Assembly: GCA_947177005.1 (NCBI GenBank)
Contig: CAMWSZ010000230.1
Coordinates: 1-5,532, forward strand
Direction of reading: 5' to 3'
Origin: an uncultured Clostridia bacterium
Lineage (GTDB): Bacteria; Bacillota; Clostridia; Oscillospirales; Oscillospiraceae
DNA length: 5,532 nucleotides
The position numbers and the translations under genes are program-made. The notes beneath the pieces were generated by a model that was not told the origin of the DNA, ran no database searches, and worked only from the letters and a program-made list of their open reading frames with translations. Positions 1-5,532 of the stretch are shown piece by piece; the first letter of the stretch is position 1; each line of letters starts with the position of its first letter.

Positions 1-614
1 GACTCCAACTGCCCGGCAATCTGTCCCGCCAGCTCCAGCACCTCACGGTGCAGCAGAAGCCGCGGGTTGAATGTGTTCAGCAGAATGCCCAGCACCTTCA
101 GACGGGAGTTGTAGGACCGGCGCACGTTATCAATGGTCTCCCGGATCTGCGCCACGCCCAGCAGGCTCAAAATCTCCGGCGCCATTGGAATCACCAGGCC
201 GTCCGCCATGACATATGCGTTGACGGTCAGTATGTTCAGCGCGGGAGGCGTGTCGATCACTATGTAATCGTAGTCGCTCTGCAATTCCCGCAGGTGCGTC
301 TTGAGCAGGAATTCCCGGCCCGGCTGGCTGAATTCCAGTTCCGTTGCGCTCAGCAGGGTGTTCGAGGGAAGGATGTCCCCGCTGTCCGAACGCACCACTG
401 CCTCCCGCACCGGAACCGTCCCCTTGATAACGTCGTAAACTGTGGCGCAGTTTTCAATATCCAGTCCAAAACAGAAGCCTAAACTTCCCTGCGGGTCCAT
501 GTCAACTCCCAGAACTTTGAACCCCCGCTGCTGCAGTCCCGCCAGCAATGCGCAGGCAGTTGTCGTTTTCCCTACGCCGCCTTTTTGATTTGTGATTGCT
601 ATTACTACAGACAA
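1..614 (-). CDS. ParA/Soj-family ATPase, C-terminus cut by window edge
   Basis: This is a ParA/MinD-superfamily P-loop ATPase, the type that dimerises on ATP and binds DNA or membrane to position chromosomes, plasmids or other cargo. Translating the minus strand gives 204 uninterrupted residues. The deviant Walker A motif KGGVGKTT is at residues 11-18, the Walker A' stretch VDMDPQGSL is at about 37-45, and the Walker B YIVIDTPP is at 117-124. The segment around 141-155 (VIPMAPEILSLLGV) is also typical of Soj. Family members are about 250-260 aa, so some 50 C-terminal residues lie to the left of the window. The start is TTG at 614-612: a GGAGGGG ribosome binding site (620-626) precedes it by 5 bases, and it places Walker A at the usual distance from the N-terminus. 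The gene is divergent from fliD. It looks closer to Soj/ParA than to FlhG, because it lacks FlhG's N-terminal extension. No parB is visible, so its cargo is unknown. Confidence 0.93.
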   Translation of the reverse strand, partial: MSVVIAITNQKGGVGKTTTACALLAGLQQRGFKVLGVDMDPQGSLGFCFGLDIENCATVYDVIKGTVPVREAVVRSDSGDILPSNTLLSATELEFSQPGREFLLKTHLRELQSDYDYIVIDTPPALNILTVNAYVMADGLVIPMAPEILSLLGVAQIRETIDNVRRSYNSRLKVLGILLNTFNPRLLLHREVLELAGQIAGQLE

Positions 615-619
615 AATAT

Positions 620-626
620 CCCCTCC
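620..626 (-). promoter_or_regulatory. Ribosome binding site fixing the TTG start of the parA-like gene
   Basis: Read on the minus strand this is GGAGGGG, 5 bases before the TTG at 614-612. No ATG or GTG in the same frame lies at a sensible distance, so this site decides the non-ATG start. Confidence 0.8.
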
Positions 627-653
627 AGTGTGTAAAATCTTTCTTGCAGCTCT

Positions 654-680
654 TAACTTTACTATACTACGTGACGATAA
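654..680 (+). promoter_or_regulatory. Sigma-28 (SigD/FliA) type promoter for fliD
   Basis: The -35 region TAAC (654-657, within TAACTTTA) is separated by 15 bases from a -10 region GACGATAA (673-680). The sigma-28 consensus is TAAA-N15-GCCGATAA, so the -10 matches at 7 of 8 positions and the spacing is exact. The predicted transcript would start near 687, leaving a leader of about 65 bases before the fliD ATG. Late flagellar genes such as fliD, fliS and flagellin are commonly sigma-28 dependent, which fits the downstream gene content. Confidence 0.7.
661..666 (-). promoter_or_regulatory. Possible -10 element for the parA-like gene
   Basis: On the minus strand the hexamer is TATAGT (consensus TATAAT, 5 of 6), about 47 bases upstream of the TTG start. 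The best -35 candidate at 17-base spacing is TGTACT, which matches TTGACA at only three positions, so this call is weak. It lies between the -35 and -10 elements of the divergent sigma-28 type promoter. Confidence 0.3.
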
Positions 681-737
681 AAAAGTACAGAGGGTTATTC
701 TTTTTTTCTGAGAAATTTATTGAGAAATTTTTTAATA

Positions 738-746
738 AAGGAGAGG
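738..746 (+). promoter_or_regulatory. Ribosome binding site that sets the fliD start
   Basis: AAGGAGAGG lies 5-8 bases before the ATG at 752. It decides the start: the same reading frame is open further upstream to 596, but that stretch contains the promoter and part of the divergent gene. Confidence 0.85.
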
Positions 747-751
747 TCATT

Positions 752-3619
752 ATGGCATCAATAAGCAGTGTAAGCGGCAGCAGCAATACCAGCAGCCTGT
801 ATAACAGTGCCAATATCATCAGCGGCCTGGCCAGCGGTTTGGATACGGAGAGCATGATTGAAAACCTGGTCAAGGCATACCAGACCAAAATCACACAGCT
901 CCAGCAGAAATCCACAAAAATCGAGTGGAAACAGGATGCGTACCGCAGCATTATCTCTAAAATGTATGCTTTCTCCAATAACTACACATCCTATACATCC
1001 TCCAACAATATGCTCAGCCAGTCCTTCTTCAACAGCGCAAAGACGTATGTTGCCCAAGGCGCGAACGCAAGTAAGGTCAGCGCCACCGGCACCTCCTCCA
1101 GCGAAATCGTCCTCAACAGCATCGACCGGCTGGCCCAGACCGCTCGTTACTCCACCTCCGGCAACTTCGATGCCGGTGACGGCAAGACGATCACTGCCAG
1201 CTCCGCCGTGGACCTCACCGGCCGCACGGAGATCAGCTCCCTCCAGGGAAGCATGACTCTGACCTACGGCAATAAAACCGTCAGCCTGTATTTCAGCGAG
1301 GACGATATCGTTAAGCCCGAGGACGGCGAGACCAACGCACAGGCTTTGGCCCGCGTGATTGAGGATAAGCTGAAGGGCGAGGAGATCGTCGTCGGCGACA
1401 AAACCTATGCCGCCAGCGAAAAAATTAAGGTCTCCGTGGACGCCAACGGCGAAATCGCTTTCTACGAGAAAGGCAGCGCCGGCAACAGCGTGTATATCTC
1501 TGGTGCGTCTGACGACCTGTCCAAGATGCTGAATCTGCCGGACCTGTCCAACGCAAAGGAAGATAAGCCGTCGGGCTTTACCCTGCCGGGCGGAACCCAG
1601 ACCTATCCCGGATATTTCAAAACCTATACGGATAATTTGTCCTCAGTCTCCAACAAGACCATGAACATCAACCTGGACGGTACCACCAAGCAGATCAAAA
1701 CCCCGCTGGTCACCAGAAACAGTCTGGGTAATTACCAGATCGGCGGCGGCTATGACAAATACGGCAACCGCGTTGACTATGAGGTTGTCAAGTCGGATGA
1801 CCTTGATGGAATCAACCGGGAGTATGTCAACGCACTGAACAAGTCCTTGGAGAAGGAGTTCGGCAAGAAGATCAAGGTCGAAAATATTGCGCCGGAAAAT
1901 TATGACGGCAAAAAAACCGGCCTCCAACTGCAATTTACCGTGCCTGATGATTCCGACATCCTCATCAATACCGACGCCGGCGACGTTCTGGGGATCGGCA
2001 AGACCGCCAGCAACTACCTCAATACCAACCAGACCCTTGAGGAAGTAATGGGCGACAAACTCAAGAACCTAACGCCCACCAAGGACTCTGACGGCAATTT
2101 TATCGAGGGCAAATATGACTTCGAGATTAACGGCGTGAAGGTCGGCAGCTACGACAAGGACACCACTATTGCCAAGATCATGAGCGATATCAATTCCTCC
2201 GAGGCAGGCGTGAAGGTCACGTACTCCAAAACCAGCCGTGAATTCGTGTTCACCACCAAAGAGACCGGCGAGCAGGCTGAGATTGATCTCGGCACCGGCC
2301 TGGCCTCCGCCATGTTCGGACCGGGCAAGGCCGTCAATACCTCGCAAAAGACAGCCACTGTGCTGGGCGACGGCGAGACGCTGCAAGGCAAAACCTTTGA
2401 CATCACCATCGACGGCAAGGGTTACTCCTTTAATTTCAACAGCAATACCGGTACGCTGCAAAATATTTTGAATAAGATCAACGATAACAATCATCTGGGA
2501 GCTGACGGCTATAAAATGTCTATCGCGGATGACGGCTCCCTCCTCGTCAAGGATAAAGACGGCAAGGCGGGCGATTATACCTTCGGCCCAAGGGACGGCG
2601 TCGCGCAGAAGCTCCAGGAGAAGCTTCAGGAAAAGCAGAAGCTGACGGACGGTCAGGACGGCTACACCAAGGGTCAGGATGCCCAGTTTTTTTTTAATGT
2701 TAAGGGGTCCACCAAGACCCTCACCCGCTCCACCAACAAGGTGGAGATCGACGGCATGACCATGAACCTCAAGGGTACGTTCAACGAGGGCTACGCGGAT
2801 GCCTGGACGCAGTATAAGAATGACGGCAATAAGAACGCTTTTGATGCTGCGGTAGCAGGCAAAGAGTCCGTCACCTTCCAGAAGGATATTCAGGCGGACG
2901 ATGTGGTGAGCGCGGTGAAGAACATGATTGCGGAATACAATGTCATGGTCTCCGAGATCCGCGCCGCCTATACCACCATGCCCGCCAAGGACAGCAGCGG
3001 CGCATTGAAGACCTATGATCCCCTCACCGATGAGGAGCGCGCCAGTATGTCCGAAAGCTCCATTCAAGCCTATGAGGAGAAGGCCAAGCAGGGCCTGCTG
3101 TTCGCCGACTCCAACCTCTCCAATCTTTATCAGGGCCTCACCCAGATCTTTAACCGCTCCGGTCAGGACGCTACAACCCTGAAAAATATGGGCATCGGCA
3201 TCAGCTACGATACCAACAACGCCGCTACCATTACCTTCGACGAGAAGAAGTTCCGTCAGGCGCTGGAGGACGATTTCGACGGCGTCGTGGATATCTTCAC
3301 CCGCACCGCTGGTACAGAGGGCGGCACCGACGGCATCATGCAGGCCATGAAAACCCAACTGGACAAATACGGTGCCACCACAGGCAGCGTCAAGGGCATC
3401 CTCGTCCAGCAGGCCGGTACGCCCCTCGCCTCCCTGTCCCTGCTGGACAACGGCTGGCAGAAGGAAATCGACAACCTGTCCAATCAGATCACCAAATGGC
3501 AGGATAAACTGTCGGATCAGGTGGACCGCTATACCCAGCAGTTCGCCCGTCTGGAGTCCCTCATCAACCAGATGAACCAGCAGAGCTCCCAGCTGGCCGG
3601 TCTCATGGGCCAGAGCTGA
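752..3619 (+). CDS. fliD: Flagellar filament capping protein FliD (HAP2), extended form
   Basis: FliD forms the oligomeric cap at the filament tip and folds exported flagellin into place. The product is 955 aa. Residues about 20-110 (NIISGLASGLDTESMIENLV onward) are the FliD N-terminal domain. Residues about 640-955 are the FliD C-terminal domain, starting with the signature-like GQDAQFFFNV and SNKVEIDGMTMNL-type region (here TNKVEIDGMTMNLKG, 662-676). It ends in the amphipathic D0 helix with the LLDNGWQKEIDNLSNQI motif (897-913). The middle (about 165-605) seems to hold four related beta-hairpin/helix modules of the flagellin hook IN type; the clearest are at 453-515 and 544-605. Many FliD proteins are about 450-700 aa, so this one is long because of the surface-exposed middle. 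There is no signal peptide, as expected for type III export. The start at ATG 752 follows AAGGAGAGG. It is the first gene after a sigma-28 type promoter and is followed 24 bases later by fliS. Codon 646-648 form a T9 tract. Confidence 0.96.
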   Translation: MASISSVSGSSNTSSLYNSANIISGLASGLDTESMIENLVKAYQTKITQLQQKSTKIEWKQDAYRSIISKMYAFSNNYTSYTSSNNMLSQSFFNSAKTYVAQGANASKVSATGTSSSEIVLNSIDRLAQTARYSTSGNFDAGDGKTITASSAVDLTGRTEISSLQGSMTLTYGNKTVSLYFSEDDIVKPEDGETNAQALARVIEDKLKGEEIVVGDKTYAASEKIKVSVDANGEIAFYEKGSAGNSVYISGASDDLSKMLNLPDLSNAKEDKPSGFTLPGGTQTYPGYFKTYTDNLSSVSNKTMNINLDGTTKQIKTPLVTRNSLGNYQIGGGYDKYGNRVDYEVVKSDDLDGINREYVNALNKSLEKEFGKKIKVENIAPENYDGKKTGLQLQFTVPDDSDILINTDAGDVLGIGKTASNYLNTNQTLEEVMGDKLKNLTPTKDSDGNFIEGKYDFEINGVKVGSYDKDTTIAKIMSDINSSEAGVKVTYSKTSREFVFTTKETGEQAEIDLGTGLASAMFGPGKAVNTSQKTATVLGDGETLQGKTFDITIDGKGYSFNFNSNTGTLQNILNKINDNNHLGADGYKMSIADDGSLLVKDKDGKAGDYTFGPRDGVAQKLQEKLQEKQKLTDGQDGYTKGQDAQFFFNVKGSTKTLTRSTNKVEIDGMTMNLKGTFNEGYADAWTQYKNDGNKNAFDAAVAGKESVTFQKDIQADDVVSAVKNMIAEYNVMVSEIRAAYTTMPAKDSSGALKTYDPLTDEERASMSESSIQAYEEKAKQGLLFADSNLSNLYQGLTQIFNRSGQDATTLKNMGIGISYDTNNAATITFDEKKFRQALEDDFDGVVDIFTRTAGTEGGTDGIMQAMKTQLDKYGATTGSVKGILVQQAGTPLASLSLLDNGWQKEIDNLSNQITKWQDKLSDQVDRYTQQFARLESLINQMNQQSSQLAGLMGQS
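2687..2695 (+). repeat. T9 homopolymer inside fliD
   Basis: Nine consecutive T encode Phe646-Phe648 as TTT TTT TTT. It is the longest homopolymer in the window and sits at the start of the conserved FliD C-terminal domain, so a one-base slip would remove roughly the last third of the protein. Confidence 0.9.
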
Positions 3620-3643
3620 TGTGGAAAGGAACGGTAGTTCTGT

Positions 3644-4027
3644 ATGAATATGAGAGGCTATCAGCAGTATAAACAACAATCCATTAACTCAATGACTAAA
3701 GGAGAGCTGCTGCTCCTGCTGTACGATGAACTCGTCAAGCGGGCGACTATGGCCTCCCTCGCCTTGAATAAGAAGGATTACACCGGGTTTGAGGCCGCCG
3801 TGGAGCGGTGCTCGGATATCGTCAACTACCTGGACGAGACGCTGGACCGGAGTATCCCGCTCAGCAGAGACCTGAGCCGTCTCTACGAGTATTTCACCTA
3901 CCAACTGGGCCGGATCAAAATCGGCCGGAACGGGGAGCTGCTGGAGACCCTGCGGCCTATGTTCAGCGAACTGCGGGACACCTTCCATACGGCGGAACAC
4001 AACAGCGGGAAAGGCGGTCAGGGATGA
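3644..4027 (+). CDS. fliS: Flagellin export chaperone FliS
   Basis: FliS binds the C-terminal helices of flagellin in the cytoplasm, prevents premature polymerisation and passes it to the FlhA export gate. The product is 127 aa, close to the usual 125-135, and appears wholly helical. Family features are the N-terminal GYQQYKQQSINSMTKGEL (residues 5-22) with the conserved tyrosine, the LLYDELVKR helix (25-33), YLDETLD (62-68) and DLSRLYEYFTYQL (76-88). It begins 24 bases after the fliD stop. An upstream AAAGGA (3625-3630) is 13 bases from the first ATG, which is long. The second ATG (3650, residue 3) is further still, and an in-frame TAG at 3635 rules out earlier starts. Its stop overlaps the next gene's start (ATGA at 4024-4027), implying translational coupling in a fliD-fliS-fliT-like operon. 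Confidence 0.94.
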   Translation: MNMRGYQQYKQQSINSMTKGELLLLLYDELVKRATMASLALNKKDYTGFEAAVERCSDIVNYLDETLDRSIPLSRDLSRLYEYFTYQLGRIKIGRNGELLETLRPMFSELRDTFHTAEHNSGKGGQG

Positions 4028-4413
4028 CCGGCAGCGAGTGGATGGATTTGGCGGTCCTGGAGCGGAAAAAGTACAATTACCTCAACGAGGTCATGGACCT
4101 GTCCCAACAGATGGGTGGCGTGCTGGACCGCAATGATGAGGTGTCCGTCAAGATCCTGCTGGCCATGCGGGAGGACCCGCTGCTCCACCTCCGGGAGGTG
4201 GACCAGACCGAAAAAAAACGCCGGGAGGCGCTTGCGGAGGAGGATCAGGAGCGGGTAACGGCGCTGCTGGCCGGTGCGGAGCCCCGGAATAAGGACGAAA
4301 ACATCTTCCAGGAACAGGCCGGGAAAGCCCGCAGGCTGCTGGAACGGGTGGTGGAGCTGGACCGCCGGCTGAACCTTCGAATCTCAGGCAAGGACTCGTT
4401 TTACAGAAAATAA
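4024..4413 (+). CDS. Small helical flagellar protein, probable FliT-like chaperone
   Basis: The product is 129 aa, highly charged and predicted helical throughout, with no signal peptide or membrane segment. Blocks such as MDLAVLERKKYNYLNEVMDL (7-26) and VSVKILLAMREDPLLHL (40-56) resemble the small, poorly conserved proteins found after FliS in Firmicutes and called FliT or FlgN-like. FliT is the export chaperone of FliD, so a place just behind fliD and fliS fits. The ATG at 4024 overlaps the fliS TGA (ATGA), and the ribosome binding site is weak (GGCGGTCAGGG), both pointing to translational coupling. The frame stays open upstream to 3808, but that part lies within fliS. An A8 run (4211-4218) encodes Glu63-Lys65. 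The function comes mainly from gene order; sequence similarity alone would not separate FliT from FlgN-type chaperones. Confidence 0.6.
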   Translation: MTGSEWMDLAVLERKKYNYLNEVMDLSQQMGGVLDRNDEVSVKILLAMREDPLLHLREVDQTEKKRREALAEEDQERVTALLAGAEPRNKDENIFQEQAGKARRLLERVVELDRRLNLRISGKDSFYRK

Positions 4414-4419
4414 ACAGCG

Positions 4420-4456
4420 TGTCTGTTCCGCCGGCATCCCGCCGGCGGGACAGACA
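4420..4456 (+). terminator. Strong hairpin after the fliD-fliS-fliT-like operon
   Basis: The arm at 4420-4435 (TGTCTGTTCCGCCGGC) pairs with 4441-4456 (GCCGGCGGGACAGACA) as 16 consecutive pairs including one G-U, around the 5-base loop ATCCC. It starts 6 bases after the last stop codon. A clear T-run is missing (the next bases are TGCTTGTGAACTGTT), so it could be a weak intrinsic terminator or a 3'-end stabiliser. The rest of the gap up to 4623 holds a smaller 7-bp hairpin (4491-4512) and an AT-rich part (4513-4580) with -10-like hexamers such as TATTAT (4574-4579) but no good -35. Confidence 0.55.
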
Positions 4457-4612
4457 TGCTTGTGAACTGTTAGGGGGCTGTGTCACCCCGTCCGGGCCGC
4501 GGGATGCCCGGATATAAAATAAAATGTTCGGAAAACCAGCGGTTTTTAAAAATATCATCTGCTTTTCATGATTTATTATGTTCAGTCCGCAGGCCCCGCG
4601 CCTGCCGGAACA

Positions 4613-4619
4613 GGAGGAG
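4613..4619 (+). promoter_or_regulatory. Ribosome binding site that sets the GTG start of the FtsE-like gene
   Basis: GGAGGAG, 4 bases before the GTG at 4624. The open frame runs back to 4480, but the upstream stretch has no comparable site and includes the small hairpin at 4491-4512. Conserved FtsE sequence begins immediately after GTG (VIHLEKVTKRY). Confidence 0.8.
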
Positions 4620-4623
4620 TCTA

Positions 4624-5322
4624 GTGCCGGTTATTCATCTGGAAAAAGTTACAAAGCGCTACACCGCGGAGGATCGAACCCTCTACGCGGTGCGCGAGCT
4701 GAGCCTGACTGTCGAGCAGGGGGATTTCGTGTTCCTTATCGGCAGCAGCGGCGCGGGAAAAAGTACCCTGCTGAAGCTAATGGGCGGTGAGATCTCCCCA
4801 GATCAGGGCGAGGTCTATCTCAATGAGGTCAACATCGGCAAGTCCTTTGGCCCCTGGAAAACCCGGATCACCCGGTCCTTCGGCATCGTCAATCAGGAGT
4901 GCCAGCTGATCCGCAAGCGCACCATTCGGGAAAATCTCGTGCTCACCGCCGCCGCCGCAGGAATGCGCCGGAGAGGTGCCGCCGCCGCCCGTAAGGCTCT
5001 GGGAATCGTGGGCCTGTCGGCGGTGGAAAACTGCTATCCGGCGGAGCTGTCTATTGGGGAGTGCCGGCGGGTGGAGCTGGCCCGGGCGCTGGTCAACAGC
5101 CCCCCGATCCTGCTCCTGGATGAATTGACCGCCAACCTGGACGATGACAACATTTGGGACCTGATGCACTTGCTCAACGAGCTCAACAGCCGGGGCACCA
5201 CCATTGTTATGGCCACCCACGCCAGCCAGTACGTGAATATCATGCGGCGGCGCGTGGTCACGCTGGTGGACGGAAGACTGGCGGGAGACGTGCGCAACGG
5301 CAAATATGGCCGCATTGTTTGA
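4624..5322 (+). CDS. FtsE-like ABC transporter ATP-binding protein
   Basis: This is a 232-aa ABC ATPase that would hydrolyse ATP on the inner face of the membrane for a partner permease. Motifs in order: Walker A GSSGAGKST (40-48), Q-loop glutamine 91 (IVNQECQLI), signature LSIGE (142-146), Walker B ILLLDE (162-167) with D-loop NLD (171-173), and H-loop His199 (MATHAS). Length and architecture fit FtsE (about 222-230 aa). The end, DVRNGKYGRIV, resembles the tail of Gram-positive FtsE. In FtsEX the ATPase drives FtsX, which activates cell-wall hydrolases at division or elongation. Oddities: the signature has Ile for the first Gly of LSGGQ and Glu for Gln, and the Walker B context is DELT where DEPT is usual. 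No ftsX lies in the next 205 bases, unless the gene beginning at 5528 is it. It could instead belong to an unrelated LolD/MacB-type exporter. The GTG start follows GGAGGAG. Confidence 0.82.
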   Translation: MPVIHLEKVTKRYTAEDRTLYAVRELSLTVEQGDFVFLIGSSGAGKSTLLKLMGGEISPDQGEVYLNEVNIGKSFGPWKTRITRSFGIVNQECQLIRKRTIRENLVLTAAAAGMRRRGAAAARKALGIVGLSAVENCYPAELSIGECRRVELARALVNSPPILLLDELTANLDDDNIWDLMHLLNELNSRGTTIVMATHASQYVNIMRRRVVTLVDGRLAGDVRNGKYGRIV

Positions 5323-5348
5323 CAGCATCAGAGAAAGCGCTGTTCCTG

Positions 5349-5363
5349 TGTGATGTGATGTGA
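5349..5363 (+). repeat. Three tandem copies of TGTGA
   Basis: TGTGA is repeated three times head to tail, 26 bases after the stop of the FtsE-like gene. It is too short to assign a role. The rest of 5323-5510 shows no convincing promoter, terminator or RNA; a short 5-bp inverted repeat (CTTGC and GCAAG) lies near 5470-5490. Confidence 0.4.
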
Positions 5364-5510
5364 GGGGGTGGGAAAGGTGAGAAGCCGAACGGTCAGGTCC
5401 CCGGACGGGTGGTCCAGAACCGCCAATCAGCGCGGACATCCGCCGGCCGTGCAGAGGCTTTTATGACAGCTTGCCGCAGCTCTGCAAGCGTTGTTCGTTG
5501 CGGGAGAAAA

Positions 5511-5516
5511 AAGGAG
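5511..5516 (+). promoter_or_regulatory. Ribosome binding site for the gene entering at the right edge
   Basis: AAGGAG preceded by an A-run, 11 bases before the ATG at 5528. The spacing is slightly long, but the site is strong and the surrounding sequence turns AT-rich as at a real gene start. Confidence 0.6.
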
Positions 5517-5527
5517 AATTATTAACT

Positions 5528-5532
5528 ATGTC
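5528..5532 (+). CDS. First codon of a gene cut by the right edge
   Basis: An ATG followed by TC (Met then Ser) sits at the edge behind AAGGAG. Only five bases are present, so the product cannot be identified. An FtsX-like permease or another flagellar gene would both suit the context. Confidence 0.45.

Noticed and set aside
48..482. Plus-strand open frame of 144 codons
   Set aside because: It lies opposite the ParA-like gene, whose minus-strand translation carries every family motif; the plus-strand product resembles nothing.
663..668. TATACT as a sigma-A type -10 for fliD
   Set aside because: The only TTG-type -35 (TTGCAG, 644-649) is 13 bases away, too short; the sigma-28 arrangement fits better.
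596..751. Upstream extension of the fliD reading frame (52 extra residues)
   Set aside because: It would overlap the divergent gene's start and contain the sigma-28 type promoter. It does not look like FliD, and the ATG at 752 has a strong ribosome binding site.
2069..3679. Minus-strand open frame of 536 codons opposite fliD
   Set aside because: Its length is explained by the codon bias of fliD on the other strand. It has no recognisable domain, and the fliD frame is clearly the real one.
3808..4023. Upstream extension of the FliT-like gene
   Set aside because: It lies wholly within fliS in another frame; the ATGA overlap at 4024 is the usual coupled start.
4491..4512. Small hairpin (TCCGGGC and GCCCGGA, 7 bp, 8-base loop)
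   Set aside because: There is no T-run on either strand, and short GC stems like this are expected by chance here; not called as a terminator.
4480..4623. Upstream extension of the FtsE-like gene
   Set aside because: The extra residues are not FtsE-like, cover a hairpin and AT-rich intergenic DNA, and lack the ribosome binding site seen before the GTG at 4624.
5377..5466. 29-codon open frame starting with GTG between the FtsE-like gene and the right-edge gene
   Set aside because: It has a poorly placed G-rich upstream stretch, no recognisable motif and an Arg/Pro-rich product typical of chance frames in GC-rich DNA.

Overview
The window is a piece of a bacterial chromosome carrying a late flagellar gene cluster. 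The best fit is a motile, fairly GC-rich member of the Clostridia (Firmicutes). Evidence for this is the strong AGGAGG-type ribosome binding sites, the TTG and GTG starts, the fliD-fliS-fliT-like order, a clostridial style of FliS, and an ATPase that resembles Gram-positive FtsE to its C-terminal tail. A family such as Oscillospiraceae is possible but is only a guess from composition. No rRNA, tRNA, CRISPR array or mobile element was seen.

Layout. Positions 1-614 (minus strand) hold most of a ParA/Soj/MinD-superfamily ATPase whose C-terminus runs off the left edge. It starts at TTG behind a strong Shine-Dalgarno. The divergent intergenic region (615-751) has a convincing sigma-28 (SigD/FliA) type promoter facing the flagellar genes. 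A -10-like hexamer for the parA-like gene lies inside the same stretch. From 752 the plus strand carries fliD (filament cap, 955 aa, unusually long), fliS (flagellin export chaperone) and a small helical FliT-like protein whose ATG overlaps the fliS stop. A 16-bp hairpin follows at 4420-4456. After a roughly 200-base gap comes a GTG-started ABC ATPase of the FtsE type (4624-5322) with an altered signature motif. A second gap of about 205 bases ends in a ribosome binding site and the first codon of a further gene at 5528.

How the genes work together. FliD caps the growing filament and allows flagellin to polymerise at the tip. FliS binds flagellin in the cytoplasm and delivers it to the export gate. 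The FliT-like protein would be the FliD chaperone. These three probably form one sigma-28 dependent transcript, with fliS and the FliT-like gene translationally coupled. The ParA-like gene and the FtsE-like gene are neighbours, not obvious parts of that unit.

Most of this is ordinary flagellar biology, and I do not see a clearly new system. The points that merit a second look are the T9 tract inside fliD, the long modular FliD, the overlapping divergent promoters, and the FtsE-like ATPase with LSIGE in place of LSGGQ and no FtsX visible in the window.
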